From assembly GCF_002269255.1 (NCBI RefSeq), contig NZ_CP022823.1:5084001-5148000 (forward strand): DNA of 64,000 nt, in the 5' to 3' direction. The translations under genes and the position numbers were made by a program. A model generated the notes under the pieces. That model did not search any database, was not told where the DNA came from, and saw nothing but the letters and a program-made list of their open reading frames with translations. The first letter of the stretch is position 1; each line of letters opens with the position of its first letter. The DNA comes from Klebsiella quasivariicola. Lineage in GTDB: Bacteria > Pseudomonadota > Gammaproteobacteria > Enterobacterales > Enterobacteriaceae. Shown here in pieces: positions 32,251-41,173 of this stretch.

Positions 32251-34536
32251 TCAAATCCTCGCGTACGCCGCGCTCAGCGCCTGCGCCAGCTGGGCGCGGG
32301 TAAACGGCTTACGCAGCCACTCTACCTCCGGCAGGGCCGGGTTCTGCGCCGGACGCAAATCCTGGCCGCTGATCAGCAGCACCGGTAGTGCCGGAAAGCG
32401 GCGTCGGGCGGTATGGATCACGTCGGCGCCGCTCAGGGCGCCGGGCAACATCAGATCGCTAATCAACAGGGCGATATCCGGCGACGCCGCCAGCAGCTGC
32501 AACGCCTCTTCACCGCTGGCGGTTTCCAGCGTCAGCCAGCCCAGCTGATGCAGCTGTTCACATAGCGTCTGGCGGACATCCTCTTCATCTTCCAGCACCA
32601 GCGCCAGCCGCTCGCCCGCCGGGGGCGGCTCGTCCACCGCTGGCGCCACCTCCTTCTCAACCTCGGTCAACGCTCGCGGCAGCTGCAGCCGCACCGTCGT
32701 CCCCTGCCCCGGCGCGCTCTCCAGCGCCACCCGGCCGCCAGACTGGCGCACAAAGCCATACACCATCGACAGCCCCAGGCCACTGCCGCTGCCGGTGGCT
32801 TTGGTGGTGAAGAAAGGTTCAAACACCCGGGCTTTCACCGCCTGCGACATCCCGCTGCCATGATCGATCACCTCCAGGGCCACCATATCCTGCCGCTGGC
32901 CGCTGCTGCGGGTGACCCGCTGATTCCAGGTGCGTATTTTGATGACCCCGCCGCGCCCCGCCATGGCGTCGCGGGCGTTCATCACCAGATTGATCAAGGC
33001 GTTTTCCAGCTGGCCAACGTCTATCCATGCCGGCCACGCCGGCGACTGCGCCTCAATCTCCAGGCTTAAGGTCGCCGGCAGGGAGTGACGCATCAGCTCG
33101 CTGAGGTTCTCCAGTAGCGGCGCCATCGCCACCGCCTGGGGATGCAGCGCCTGCTTGCGCGAAAAGGCCAGCAGCCGCTGGGTCAGAAGCGCCCCACGCT
33201 CCGCCGCCTTCAGCGCCCTGGAGAGGCGCGGCGCATCGCGCGCATCCGGCTCCACCAGCTCAAGACTGCCGATAATCACCGCCAGCAGGTTGTTAAAGTC
33301 ATGCGCCAGACCTCCGGTCAGCTGGCCGACGGCCTTCATCTTCTGACTATGCAGCAGCGCCTCCTCCAGCTCCTGGCGCTTAATCCGATCGATCTCCATC
33401 TGGTTGGTCTTCTCTTTCAGCAGCCGGGTGGTGTGCTCCAGCGACGCCATATTGCGGGCGAAAACGTTAAAGGCCCGCGCCAGCTCCCCCAGCTCGTCGC
33501 GCCGCTGCAGGGCCGGCACCGAGACGTTCGGCTCTCCCTGAGCCAGCCGCGACATCGCCAGGGAGATGGCGGTCAGGTTCGAGCCGAGGTTACGGTAGAT
33601 ATACCATCCTGCGCAGCCGGTGATCGCCAGCGCCAGCAGCGCGGAAAGCAGGATAAACATGCTGATGGAGCGCAGCTCGCGATGGCTCTGCGCCGCCCGC
33701 TGCTCGGAGGCTTGCGCCACGCGGGTCACGTACTGATTGATGTCCTCGTTAAGCAACGCGACCAGCGCTTTGATGTGGTACATGTACCAGCTGATCGTCA
33801 GGTCGCTCTCCTCCAGCTGGGCCGACAGCGGGGCCAGCGTCGCCAGCTCCCGGGTAACGTCGGGCAGGAAAAACGCCAGCGCGGGATCGGCGCTATGGGC
33901 CGGCAGGTCGCCGCGCAGCTGGTCGAGCTGCAGGACGATCGACCGCGGCGTGACGGTATGGATCGCCGCCACGATCAGCCGGTCCATCTCGGCCAGCCGG
34001 CGCGGATCGATCGCCTTATTCCCGCCGCGATCGTTAAGATCGGCGAGATGGCGCAGGTTGCTCTGATTCTGATAAAGCGAACTCAGCAGCGCATTGCGCT
34101 GCAGATGGCGGCGCTGGCCGCGCTCCAGCATCTCCGCCACGCTCTGCTGCAGCGCGTTGCTGCGGCGAATAATATTGGCCACCCGCGCCTGCTCCTGCTG
34201 CGCCAGCGGGGCCGCCGCCAGCTGGGCCAGCGAGTGCTTCAGCGCCTGCTGCGTCGCCAGTAGCCGTTCCGCTTCGCTTTTGTACTCCAGCGCCCCCACC
34301 ACCTGCGACAGGCGCACCGCCGCCGTGGCGACATTCGCCGTGTCCCGCGCCAGATCCATACTGCCGCGCATGTCGTTGAGAGTCTGGCGCTGCACCTGTT
34401 CCTGCAGCTGGCTGGCATGGTGAAAGCCAAACACCGCCACGCCGCTGACCAACAGGGTGACCACGCCCATCAGCAGATTAAAGGAGAGCAGGCGGCCACG
34501 GGCGCTGGTGAAAAACGGGTGTCGGCGAGCGGTCAT
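32251..34536 (-). CDS. Hybrid sensor histidine kinase
   Basis: A 761-residue inner-membrane sensor. Membrane helices at about 20-38 and 291-314 enclose a 250-residue, mostly helical periplasmic domain of the TorS type. HAMP about 315-370; HisKA with phosphoacceptor His412 (GGLAHDFNNLLAV); HATPase with N box NLVMNARDAM, G1 DHGSGM and G2 GSGSGLGLS; and a C-terminal receiver (about 645-760) with Asp694 and Lys743. There is no HPt domain. It is divergent from the ribose-type ABC operon, and the likely partner regulator lies at 41174-41902. TorS-type sensors often read a ligand through a periplasmic binding protein, so the neighbouring binding protein is a candidate input; that is inference. Confidence 0.9.
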   Translation of the reverse strand: MTARRHPFFTSARGRLLSFNLLMGVVTLLVSGVAVFGFHHASQLQEQVQRQTLNDMRGSMDLARDTANVATAAVRLSQVVGALEYKSEAERLLATQQALKHSLAQLAAAPLAQQEQARVANIIRRSNALQQSVAEMLERGQRRHLQRNALLSSLYQNQSNLRHLADLNDRGGNKAIDPRRLAEMDRLIVAAIHTVTPRSIVLQLDQLRGDLPAHSADPALAFFLPDVTRELATLAPLSAQLEESDLTISWYMYHIKALVALLNEDINQYVTRVAQASEQRAAQSHRELRSISMFILLSALLALAITGCAGWYIYRNLGSNLTAISLAMSRLAQGEPNVSVPALQRRDELGELARAFNVFARNMASLEHTTRLLKEKTNQMEIDRIKRQELEEALLHSQKMKAVGQLTGGLAHDFNNLLAVIIGSLELVEPDARDAPRLSRALKAAERGALLTQRLLAFSRKQALHPQAVAMAPLLENLSELMRHSLPATLSLEIEAQSPAWPAWIDVGQLENALINLVMNARDAMAGRGGVIKIRTWNQRVTRSSGQRQDMVALEVIDHGSGMSQAVKARVFEPFFTTKATGSGSGLGLSMVYGFVRQSGGRVALESAPGQGTTVRLQLPRALTEVEKEVAPAVDEPPPAGERLALVLEDEEDVRQTLCEQLHQLGWLTLETASGEEALQLLAASPDIALLISDLMLPGALSGADVIHTARRRFPALPVLLISGQDLRPAQNPALPEVEWLRKPFTRAQLAQALSAAYARI

Positions 34537-34714
34537 AGCAACTCCGGTGAAGGATCGGTCGGCAGATAGGCGTGACGGTGCAGAAAATGACGCCGCGTAA
34601 CTGTGATCGCGGTTAACTATTTATCACTATGACAAATATGAATGGATTCTGACATCCTGCATTTATTTTCCGGTGGTGGACTGCAGCTATGTTCTCACAG
34701 ACAGGAGCGCCGCG

Positions 34715-36235
34715 ATGACCGCCACCCCGGTACTGGAAATGCGCCATATCGCCAAAGCTTTTGGCAAATTCTACGCGCTGAAGGGCGTCGACCTGACGGT
34801 CTGGCCCGGCGAGATCCATGCCCTGATGGGCGAAAACGGCGCCGGAAAAAGCACACTGATGAAGATCCTCGCTGGCGCCTATACCGCCACCAGCGGCGAG
34901 ATCCTGATCGACGGCAAACCACAAACCATCCGCGGCCCAAAAGATGCGCTGGCCGCCGGGATCACGCTGATCTACCAGGAGATGCAGCTGGCGCCGAACC
35001 TCACCGTCGCGGAAAACATTTTCCTCGGCAGCGAGCTGGCGCGCGGTGGTCTGGTGCAGCGTAAAGCGATGCTCAGCCAGGCGCAGGCGGTGATCGACCG
35101 TCTCGGCGCCCAGTTCAAAGCCAGCGACCGGGTGATGACCCTGACCATCGCCGAACAGCAGCAGGTGGAGATCGCCCGCGCGCTGCACCGTCAAAGCCGC
35201 ATTCTGGTAATGGATGAACCCACCGCCGCCCTCTCCTCGCGGGAAACCCAGCGCCTGTTCGATCTCATCCTGCGCCTGCGCGATGAGGGGATGGCGATTA
35301 TCTATATCAGCCACCGCATGGCGGAAGTGTATGAACTTTCCGACCGCGTCAGCGTCCTGCGCGACGGGCAGTATGTCGGCAGCCTGGTACGCGACAAGCT
35401 CAACGCGCCGGAGCTGGTGCGCATGATGGTCGGCCGCCCGCTCAGCGATCTGTTCAATAAAGAACGTGACATCCCCCGCGGCCAGCCGCGCCTGCGGGTC
35501 GAGGCGCTGACCGATGGCGGCAAGGTGAAGCCCAGCAGCCTGGTGGTGCATGCTGGCGAAATCGTCGGCCTCGCCGGACTGGTCGGCGCTGGACGTTCCG
35601 AACTGGCGCAGCTGATCTTCGGGGTGCGCAAAGCCACCGGCGGGGTGATTGAGATCGACGGCGAGCCGGTGGTGATCCACTCGCCCCGCGAAGCCATCGA
35701 CCTCGGGATCGGCTTTCTGACCGAAAACCGCAAAGAGCAGGGGTTGTTTCTCGAACTGGCGGCCCAGGAAAACATCACCATGGCGACGCTGGAGCGCGAC
35801 GCGAACTGGGGGATGCTCAACCGCCGGAAGGCGCAAACCATCTCCGATGACGCCATCCAGTTGCTTAACATCCGCGTGCCGCACGCCCAGGTGCGCGCCG
35901 GCGGGCTGTCCGGCGGCAACCAGCAGAAATTATTGATTTCACGCTGGGTGGCGATTGGCCCGCGCATCCTGATCCTCGATGAACCCACCCGCGGCGTCGA
36001 CGTCGGCGCGAAAAGCGAGATTTACCGCATCATGAACGACATGGCGCGCCAGGGCGTCGCCATTCTGATGATCTCCAGCGAGCTGCCCGAAGTGGTGGGC
36101 ATGAGCGACCGGGTCTATGTGATGCGCGAGGGCGCTATCGCCGGCGAGCTGCAGGCCGGCGATATCAGCCAGGAAAGCATCATGACGCTGGCCACCGGCG
36201 TGAACGATTCTCACCTAAAGGCAGGGCAACTATGA
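34715..36235 (+). CDS. Ribose-type ABC importer, double ATPase
   Basis: 506 residues from the ATG at 34715, preceded by AGGAG nine bases upstream; the frame extends to 34673 without a better site. Two ABC modules in tandem: the first has Walker A GENGAGKSTL, Walker B ILVMDEPTAAL and ISHR; the second has a degenerate Walker A (GLVGAGRSEL), signature LSGGNQQKLL and Walker B ILILDEPTRGVD. This is the RbsA/XylG/MglA type of carbohydrate importer (CUT2). The substrate cannot be read from the sequence. ATGA overlap with the permease gene. Confidence 0.93.
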   Translation: MTATPVLEMRHIAKAFGKFYALKGVDLTVWPGEIHALMGENGAGKSTLMKILAGAYTATSGEILIDGKPQTIRGPKDALAAGITLIYQEMQLAPNLTVAENIFLGSELARGGLVQRKAMLSQAQAVIDRLGAQFKASDRVMTLTIAEQQQVEIARALHRQSRILVMDEPTAALSSRETQRLFDLILRLRDEGMAIIYISHRMAEVYELSDRVSVLRDGQYVGSLVRDKLNAPELVRMMVGRPLSDLFNKERDIPRGQPRLRVEALTDGGKVKPSSLVVHAGEIVGLAGLVGAGRSELAQLIFGVRKATGGVIEIDGEPVVIHSPREAIDLGIGFLTENRKEQGLFLELAAQENITMATLERDANWGMLNRRKAQTISDDAIQLLNIRVPHAQVRAGGLSGGNQQKLLISRWVAIGPRILILDEPTRGVDVGAKSEIYRIMNDMARQGVAILMISSELPEVVGMSDRVYVMREGAIAGELQAGDISQESIMTLATGVNDSHLKAGQL

Positions 36236-37230
36236 GCATACCGAAAGAGACCTCCGCGCCGGTCGCGAAATCCGCTTCGGCGAAAAAAATGTTGATGGGC
36301 GACCTGATGCAGACCGTCGGCATTCTGCCGATCCTCATCCTGATCGTCGCCGTGTTCGGCTTTATCGCCCCCAACTTCTTCACGGAAAGCAATCTGCTGA
36401 ATATCACCCGCCAGGCCTCGATCAACATTGTACTGGCGGCGGGAATGACCTTCATCATCCTCACCGGCGGCATTGACCTCTCCGTCGGCTCCATCCTCGG
36501 CACCACGGCGGTGGCGGCAATGGTGGTCTCACTGATCCCGGCGTTTGCGTTGCTGTCGATTCCGGCGGCGCTGATGCTCGGCCTGCTGCTCGGGCTGTTC
36601 AACGGCGCGCTGGTCGCCTTCGCCGGGCTACCGCCGTTTATCGTCACCCTCGGCACCTACACGGCGCTGCGCGGCGCCGCCTATCTGCTGGCTGACGGCA
36701 CCACGGTGATCAACTCCGATATCAGCTTTGAGTGGATCGGCAATGACTATCTCGGCCCGGTGCCGTGGCTGGTGGTCATCGCCCTGGCGGTTATCGCGGT
36801 GTGCTGGTTTATCCTGCGCCGCACTACCCTTGGGGTGCATATCTACGCGGTGGGCGGCAACATGCAGGCGGCGCGGCTGACCGGCATCAAAGTCTGGCTG
36901 GTGCTGCTGTTTGTCTACGGCATGAGCGGCCTGCTCTCCGGTCTTGGCGGGGTGATGAGCGCCTCGCGGCTGTACAGCGCCAACGGCAACCTCGGCGTCG
37001 GCTACGAGCTGGATGCCATCGCCGCGGTGATCCTCGGCGGCACCAGCTTTGTCGGCGGTATCGGCACCATCACCGGTACGCTGGTGGGGGCGCTGATTAT
37101 CGCCACCCTCAATAACGGCATGACCCTGATGGGGGTCTCCTACTTCTGGCAACTGGTGATCAAAGGGGCGGTGATCATCATTGCGGTGCTGATCGACAAA
37201 TACCGTACCCGACACCATCAAAGTGCATAA
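36232..37230 (+). CDS. Ribose-type ABC importer, permease
   Basis: 332 residues with about eight to ten hydrophobic helices, RbsC family. The conserved LTGGIDLSVGS motif and the AIAAVILGGTSFVGGIG segment near the C-terminus are typical. A hydrophilic N-terminal stretch of about 20 residues (SIPKETSAPVAKSASAKK) is longer than in E. coli RbsC. It overlaps the ATPase gene by four bases and is 30 bases before the binding-protein gene. Confidence 0.93.
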   Translation: MSIPKETSAPVAKSASAKKMLMGDLMQTVGILPILILIVAVFGFIAPNFFTESNLLNITRQASINIVLAAGMTFIILTGGIDLSVGSILGTTAVAAMVVSLIPAFALLSIPAALMLGLLLGLFNGALVAFAGLPPFIVTLGTYTALRGAAYLLADGTTVINSDISFEWIGNDYLGPVPWLVVIALAVIAVCWFILRRTTLGVHIYAVGGNMQAARLTGIKVWLVLLFVYGMSGLLSGLGGVMSASRLYSANGNLGVGYELDAIAAVILGGTSFVGGIGTITGTLVGALIIATLNNGMTLMGVSYFWQLVIKGAVIIIAVLIDKYRTRHHQSA

Positions 37231-37260
37231 CAACAACATCTTACCTGCGAGGAAAAGCGA

Positions 37261-38202
37261 ATGCGTTTAAAACCGATAGTGACCGCGCTGTGTGCTGGCG
37301 CGCTGCTGGCCGCCTCCCCCTTTGCGTCGGCCAAAGAGCTGAAAGCGATTGGCGTGACGGTGGGCGACCTTGCCAACCCGTTCTTTGTGCAGATCACCAA
37401 AGGGGCGGAGCTGGAGGCCCGTAAGCTGGCGGGAGATAACGTCAAAGTGACGCTGGTCTCCAGCGGCTACGATTTGGGCCAGCAGGTGGCGCAGATCGAT
37501 AACTTTATCGCCGCCAAAGTCGATATGATCATCCTCAACGCCGCCGATTCGAAGGGCATTGGCCCGGCGGTGAAGCGAGCCAAAGAGGCCGGGATCGTGG
37601 TGGTGGCGGTTGACGTCGCCGCCGAAGGCGCCGACGCCACCATTACCTCCGATAACACCCAGGCGGGCGAGCTGGCCTGTAAATACATTAGCGACCGCCT
37701 GAACAACAAAGGCAACGTGGTGATCATCAACGGGCCGCCGGTCTCCGCCGTTCAAAACCGCGTCGAAGGCTGCGAAACGGAGTTCAAAAAACACCCGGAT
37801 ATAAAAATTCTCTCCGCCAACCAGAACGCCAAAGGCAGCCGGGAAGGCGGCCTGGAGGTGATGACCTCCCTGCTGGCGGCCAATCCGAAGATTGACGGCG
37901 TGTTCGCGATCAACGATCCGACGGCGATTGGCGCCGATCTGGCGGCAAAACAGGCGCAGCGTAGCGAATTCTTCATTGTGGGCGTCGACGGCAGCCCGGA
38001 CGGCGAAGAGGCGCTGAAGCGTAAGAACTCCCTGTTCGTCGCGACGCCGGCGCAGGATCCGCAGGTCATGGCGGCGAAGGCGGTGGAGATTGGCTACGAC
38101 ATCCTGCAGGGCAAACCGGCGCCGACCGCGCCAGTGCTAATCCCGGTGACGATGATCGACAAAAACAACGTCAGCTCTTACAAAGGCTGGACCGTGAAAT
38201 AA
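37261..38202 (+). CDS. Ribose-type ABC importer, periplasmic binding protein
   Basis: 313 residues with signal peptide (cleavage after AASPFASA). Type I periplasmic binding fold of the RbsB family: IGVTVGDLANPFFVQITKGA at the N-terminus, NAADSKGIGPAVKRAKEAGI, then FAINDPTAIGAD. Two mature cysteines, in ELACKYISD and VEGCETEF, could form a disulfide. The ligand is probably a sugar or polyol but not determinable here. GAGGAAAAGCG precedes the start. Confidence 0.92.
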   Translation: MRLKPIVTALCAGALLAASPFASAKELKAIGVTVGDLANPFFVQITKGAELEARKLAGDNVKVTLVSSGYDLGQQVAQIDNFIAAKVDMIILNAADSKGIGPAVKRAKEAGIVVVAVDVAAEGADATITSDNTQAGELACKYISDRLNNKGNVVIINGPPVSAVQNRVEGCETEFKKHPDIKILSANQNAKGSREGGLEVMTSLLAANPKIDGVFAINDPTAIGADLAAKQAQRSEFFIVGVDGSPDGEEALKRKNSLFVATPAQDPQVMAAKAVEIGYDILQGKPAPTAPVLIPVTMIDKNNVSSYKGWTVK

Positions 38203-38212
38203 GCGCAACCCG

Positions 38213-38240
38213 GCGCACAATCGTTCCGCCGATTGTGCGC
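38213..38240 (+). terminator. Hairpin between binding-protein and kinase genes
   Basis: GCGCACAATCG and CGATTGTGCGC form a perfect 11-pair stem around a six-base loop, with no U-tract. It more likely stabilises the 3' end of the abundant binding-protein message, or partly terminates, than ends the operon. Confidence 0.6.
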
Positions 38241-38276
38241 TACGCTTAACAAGTATGACGGCGCGGAGTAGCGATC

Positions 38277-39284
38277 ATGGAACGTAAAGGGATTATTGCC
38301 GCAGGCAACATGCTGGTCGATCATGTCCACCAGATCAGGCAGTGGCCGGAGCGCGGCTGGCTGGTGGAAATTGTCCATAGCGAACGCGCCACCGGCGGCG
38401 CGCCGCTGAATGTCCTGCTGACCCTGGCTAAAATGCATGCCGGACTGCCGCTGCAGGCGGTTGGCCTGATTGGCGAGGATAACGACGGCGACTACATTAC
38501 CGCCATGCTCGATCAGTACCATATCAATCGCCAGCTCGTGCAGCGCACCAGCTCCGCCCCCACCTCGATGACCCAGGTGATGACCGACGCCGACGGCCAG
38601 CGCACCTTCTTTCACTCACCCGGCGCCAACCGCCTGCTTGACCTCCCGGCCTTTGAGCCGCTGGATGCGCCGCTGAAGATTTTCCATCTCGGCTATCTGC
38701 TGCTGCTCGAAAGCCTTGATCGGCCCGACGAGGCGTTCGGCACCCGCAGTGCGCGACTGCTGGCGCAGATGCGCGATCGAGGCTATGAAGTGTCCCTCGA
38801 CCTGGTGTCGCGCAAAGGCGATCCGCGCTACCGGCCGCTGGTCCTGCCGGCGCTGGCGCATCTCGACTACCTGACCATCAATGAGCTGGAGGCCAGTGAG
38901 TTTAGCGGGCTGGAAATCCGTCTGCCCAACGGCGAGCCGCACGTCGCTAATATCGCCCGCGCCGCCAGCGCATTACTTGACGCCGGCGTGCGCCAGCGGG
39001 TGGTGATCCATTGTCCGGAGGGGGCATGGGGTGTATCCCGCACGGAAGCCGGGCGCTGGGTACCGTCATGGCGGCTGCCGCCGGAGGAGATTATCGGCAG
39101 CGTCGGCGCGGGGGATGCCTTCTGTGCGGGCCTGCTGTATGGCAGTCACGAACGCTGGCCGTTAACCGACAGTCTGCAGCTGGCCCACGCCTGCGCCCGC
39201 GCCAGCCTGCAGGCCGCCAATGCGATCGACGGCGCCAAAACGCTCCCTGAGCTGCAGGCGTTTATTCAGTTGCAGAATGGTTAG
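38277..39284 (+). CDS. PfkB-family carbohydrate kinase
   Basis: 335 residues of the ribokinase/PfkB fold. The substrate-side motif ATGGAPLNVLLTLAKM and the nucleotide-side motif GSVGAGDAFCAGLL (catalytic Asp in GAGD) are intact, so it should be active. It starts 74 bases after the binding-protein gene in the same direction and presumably phosphorylates the imported compound. No epimerase, aldolase or isomerase follows, so the rest of the pathway must be elsewhere. The exact sugar is unknown. Confidence 0.9.
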   Translation: MERKGIIAAGNMLVDHVHQIRQWPERGWLVEIVHSERATGGAPLNVLLTLAKMHAGLPLQAVGLIGEDNDGDYITAMLDQYHINRQLVQRTSSAPTSMTQVMTDADGQRTFFHSPGANRLLDLPAFEPLDAPLKIFHLGYLLLLESLDRPDEAFGTRSARLLAQMRDRGYEVSLDLVSRKGDPRYRPLVLPALAHLDYLTINELEASEFSGLEIRLPNGEPHVANIARAASALLDAGVRQRVVIHCPEGAWGVSRTEAGRWVPSWRLPPEEIIGSVGAGDAFCAGLLYGSHERWPLTDSLQLAHACARASLQAANAIDGAKTLPELQAFIQLQNG

Positions 39285-39408
39285 ACTGGGTAGATCCCGC
39301 TATCAGGGCGATGCCACAGGAGAACGACGTATCATGGCGAGAAAAGGGATACGGTTTTTTCAAATCACGCCTGTTTTACGCTGAGTTCAACAAGGGCGGG
39401 CCAGGTAA

Positions 39409-40284
39409 CTAACTGCGCCACTCGGCCAACACCTTTTCCAGTTTATCTAATGACTCAGCGCGTTTTATCGCTGGCATCTGATGAATATTGCGCAATTTCC
39501 ACTGCACGGCAGGCAAATCCTGAATACGCGTTTCCGGCGCTAAACGCCAGTCTGGTTCGCCTCGTTTAAATGACAGCAAAAAATCGACATCCTGTTGCGT
39601 GAAACAGGATTTTAACGCATCAATCATCCTGTAGGGGACTGCTGTCAGTTCCTCCAGGGCTATCGTCTCAAATGTCATCCCGCTGAATTCACGGTAAAAG
39701 GGTTCAGCAATATCTTTCCAGCGAGGACTAAGCACTTCAGCCAGAGGCCGATTATGGCTAAGTAAATACGCGATAAACCCATTGAAAATGGGACGGTTAA
39801 GCTCCTGCGCATCAAGAAGTAATTTCACATCATAAAAATCTCTGGGATGCTGGCGATCCAGCGCCGCGCATAATTTTCCACCGTAGAGATCGGGCAACGA
39901 AACCACCGGAAGGCTGGCATAGCCAAAAACGTCCTCTACCGCCCCCACCACTTCTCGCTCCTGTGGCGGATATAATGTTCCCCGTGCGACCGGTGAGACC
40001 TCTATCTTTATTTGTGCGCTATCGGTAGTAACAATGACACGCATCTCATCGGAACGATTAGCTTGTAATACAGCGTTCATACCTGCCTGTTGTTGCAGAT
40101 TGGCGGCAATACGTGCAAGCGCATCCCGTATATGAGGTAAAGCGATCGCTCTGCTTTCCAGGGGCACCCAGGCGAGGTCGATATCCACCGATAATCGTGG
40201 GAAATCACGGATAAAGAGATTGATTGCCGTGCCACCTTTCAGCGCAAATTCCCGTTCGACGGCAACATAGGGTAAAACCTGCAT
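39409..40284 (-). CDS. AbiEii/AbiGii-family nucleotidyltransferase toxin
   Basis: 291 residues from the first ATG. The nucleotidyltransferase motif KGGTAINLFIRD, then LSVDIDL (GG-T and DxD) is intact; YGGKLCAALDRQHPRDFYDV is typical of the family. AbiE toxins act as nucleotidyltransferases in type IV toxin-antitoxin and phage-abortive systems. The frame stays open upstream through DIQAPYYRQVALLM, which looks like genuine family sequence, but has no ATG, GTG or TTG between the antitoxin stop and 40284. The called start may therefore remove about a dozen N-terminal residues. It lies 47 bases after the antitoxin gene. Confidence 0.85.
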   Translation of the reverse strand: MQVLPYVAVEREFALKGGTAINLFIRDFPRLSVDIDLAWVPLESRAIALPHIRDALARIAANLQQQAGMNAVLQANRSDEMRVIVTTDSAQIKIEVSPVARGTLYPPQEREVVGAVEDVFGYASLPVVSLPDLYGGKLCAALDRQHPRDFYDVKLLLDAQELNRPIFNGFIAYLLSHNRPLAEVLSPRWKDIAEPFYREFSGMTFETIALEELTAVPYRMIDALKSCFTQQDVDFLLSFKRGEPDWRLAPETRIQDLPAVQWKLRNIHQMPAIKRAESLDKLEKVLAEWRS

Positions 40285-40331
40285 TAACAGAGCAACCTGC
40301 CGATAATAGGGCGCCTGTATATCCCTATTTT

Positions 40332-41090
40332 TTATTCCTTTTGAAAGCGTTCAGGCACAGTGATTTGGTATTGAGCATTGAACTTGCCATTTACCACGAT
40401 TTGCCGCTTACCCGCTCCCAGATCGATTTTTTGGCTATCGATTCGTCTGAGCCAACCATGCTCGTAAAAACTGGCGAAAAAGAGATACAAACGCTTGGTC
40501 TGCACGGACTGGCTGACAGAAAGCAGATACTCTACTTTACGAGGATTAAGATTAACCAGTCCCTGGAAAAGCTCTGCCGCGTGGTTAAATGAGAGGGTCC
40601 CCGGTACCGCGCTCAACAACTCGTAAGCAGCCAGTTCCGGCGCACTGCCGGTGAGTCTTTTCCCTTTTACATCAAGCATTACGCGGTATTTATCATCCAG
40701 CACCGGTAGTTTTTGCCCCGATATGACTATCCACTCCACACCCGGGAATTCCCTGAACCATTTTGGCAGCAGCGCTTTATTTTCCATACTCAGCCAGCAC
40801 TGGTTTTGTTTTAGCTGAAGATAGTGTGAACGGCCCTGCCAGACTAAGCTACTGAGCCCCGCGACATACACCGGAGCGGCTAGCTGATTTTGCAAACATG
40901 CTAATGCATCGTTCCACTCTGGCTCACGTCCCGCACGCGCGTATACGCCGTTGCCTCGTTTTTTTAACCAGCCACTTTGCGTGTATTTAAAGGCCAGAGA
41001 GGGAGAGATGGCATGCCGGCTTAACCAAGACTGAAGGATCACATCTCCGGGAGCACTGTTTTGCAGCAGCCAGTTTAATTTTGATGGCAT
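40332..41090 (-). CDS. AbiEi-family antitoxin
   Basis: 252 residues. An N-terminal winged helix (GDVILQSWLSRHAISPSLAF, then KRGNGVYARAG) is followed by the AbiEi C-terminal domain (YVAGLSSLVWQGRSHYLQL). Antitoxins of this type neutralise AbiEii and repress their own promoter. It precedes the toxin gene, the usual order. The pair is AT-richer than the neighbouring sugar and regulator genes, consistent with later acquisition. Confidence 0.85.
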   Translation of the reverse strand: MPSKLNWLLQNSAPGDVILQSWLSRHAISPSLAFKYTQSGWLKKRGNGVYARAGREPEWNDALACLQNQLAAPVYVAGLSSLVWQGRSHYLQLKQNQCWLSMENKALLPKWFREFPGVEWIVISGQKLPVLDDKYRVMLDVKGKRLTGSAPELAAYELLSAVPGTLSFNHAAELFQGLVNLNPRKVEYLLSVSQSVQTKRLYLFFASFYEHGWLRRIDSQKIDLGAGKRQIVVNGKFNAQYQITVPERFQKE

Positions 41091-41173
41091 AGATTAACCC
41101 AGGGTGTCACTTTAATAAAAAAAGTAAACTCGCTGCGCCAAATAAAGTCAAGAGCGGGTTGGCAGCCCCCGCC

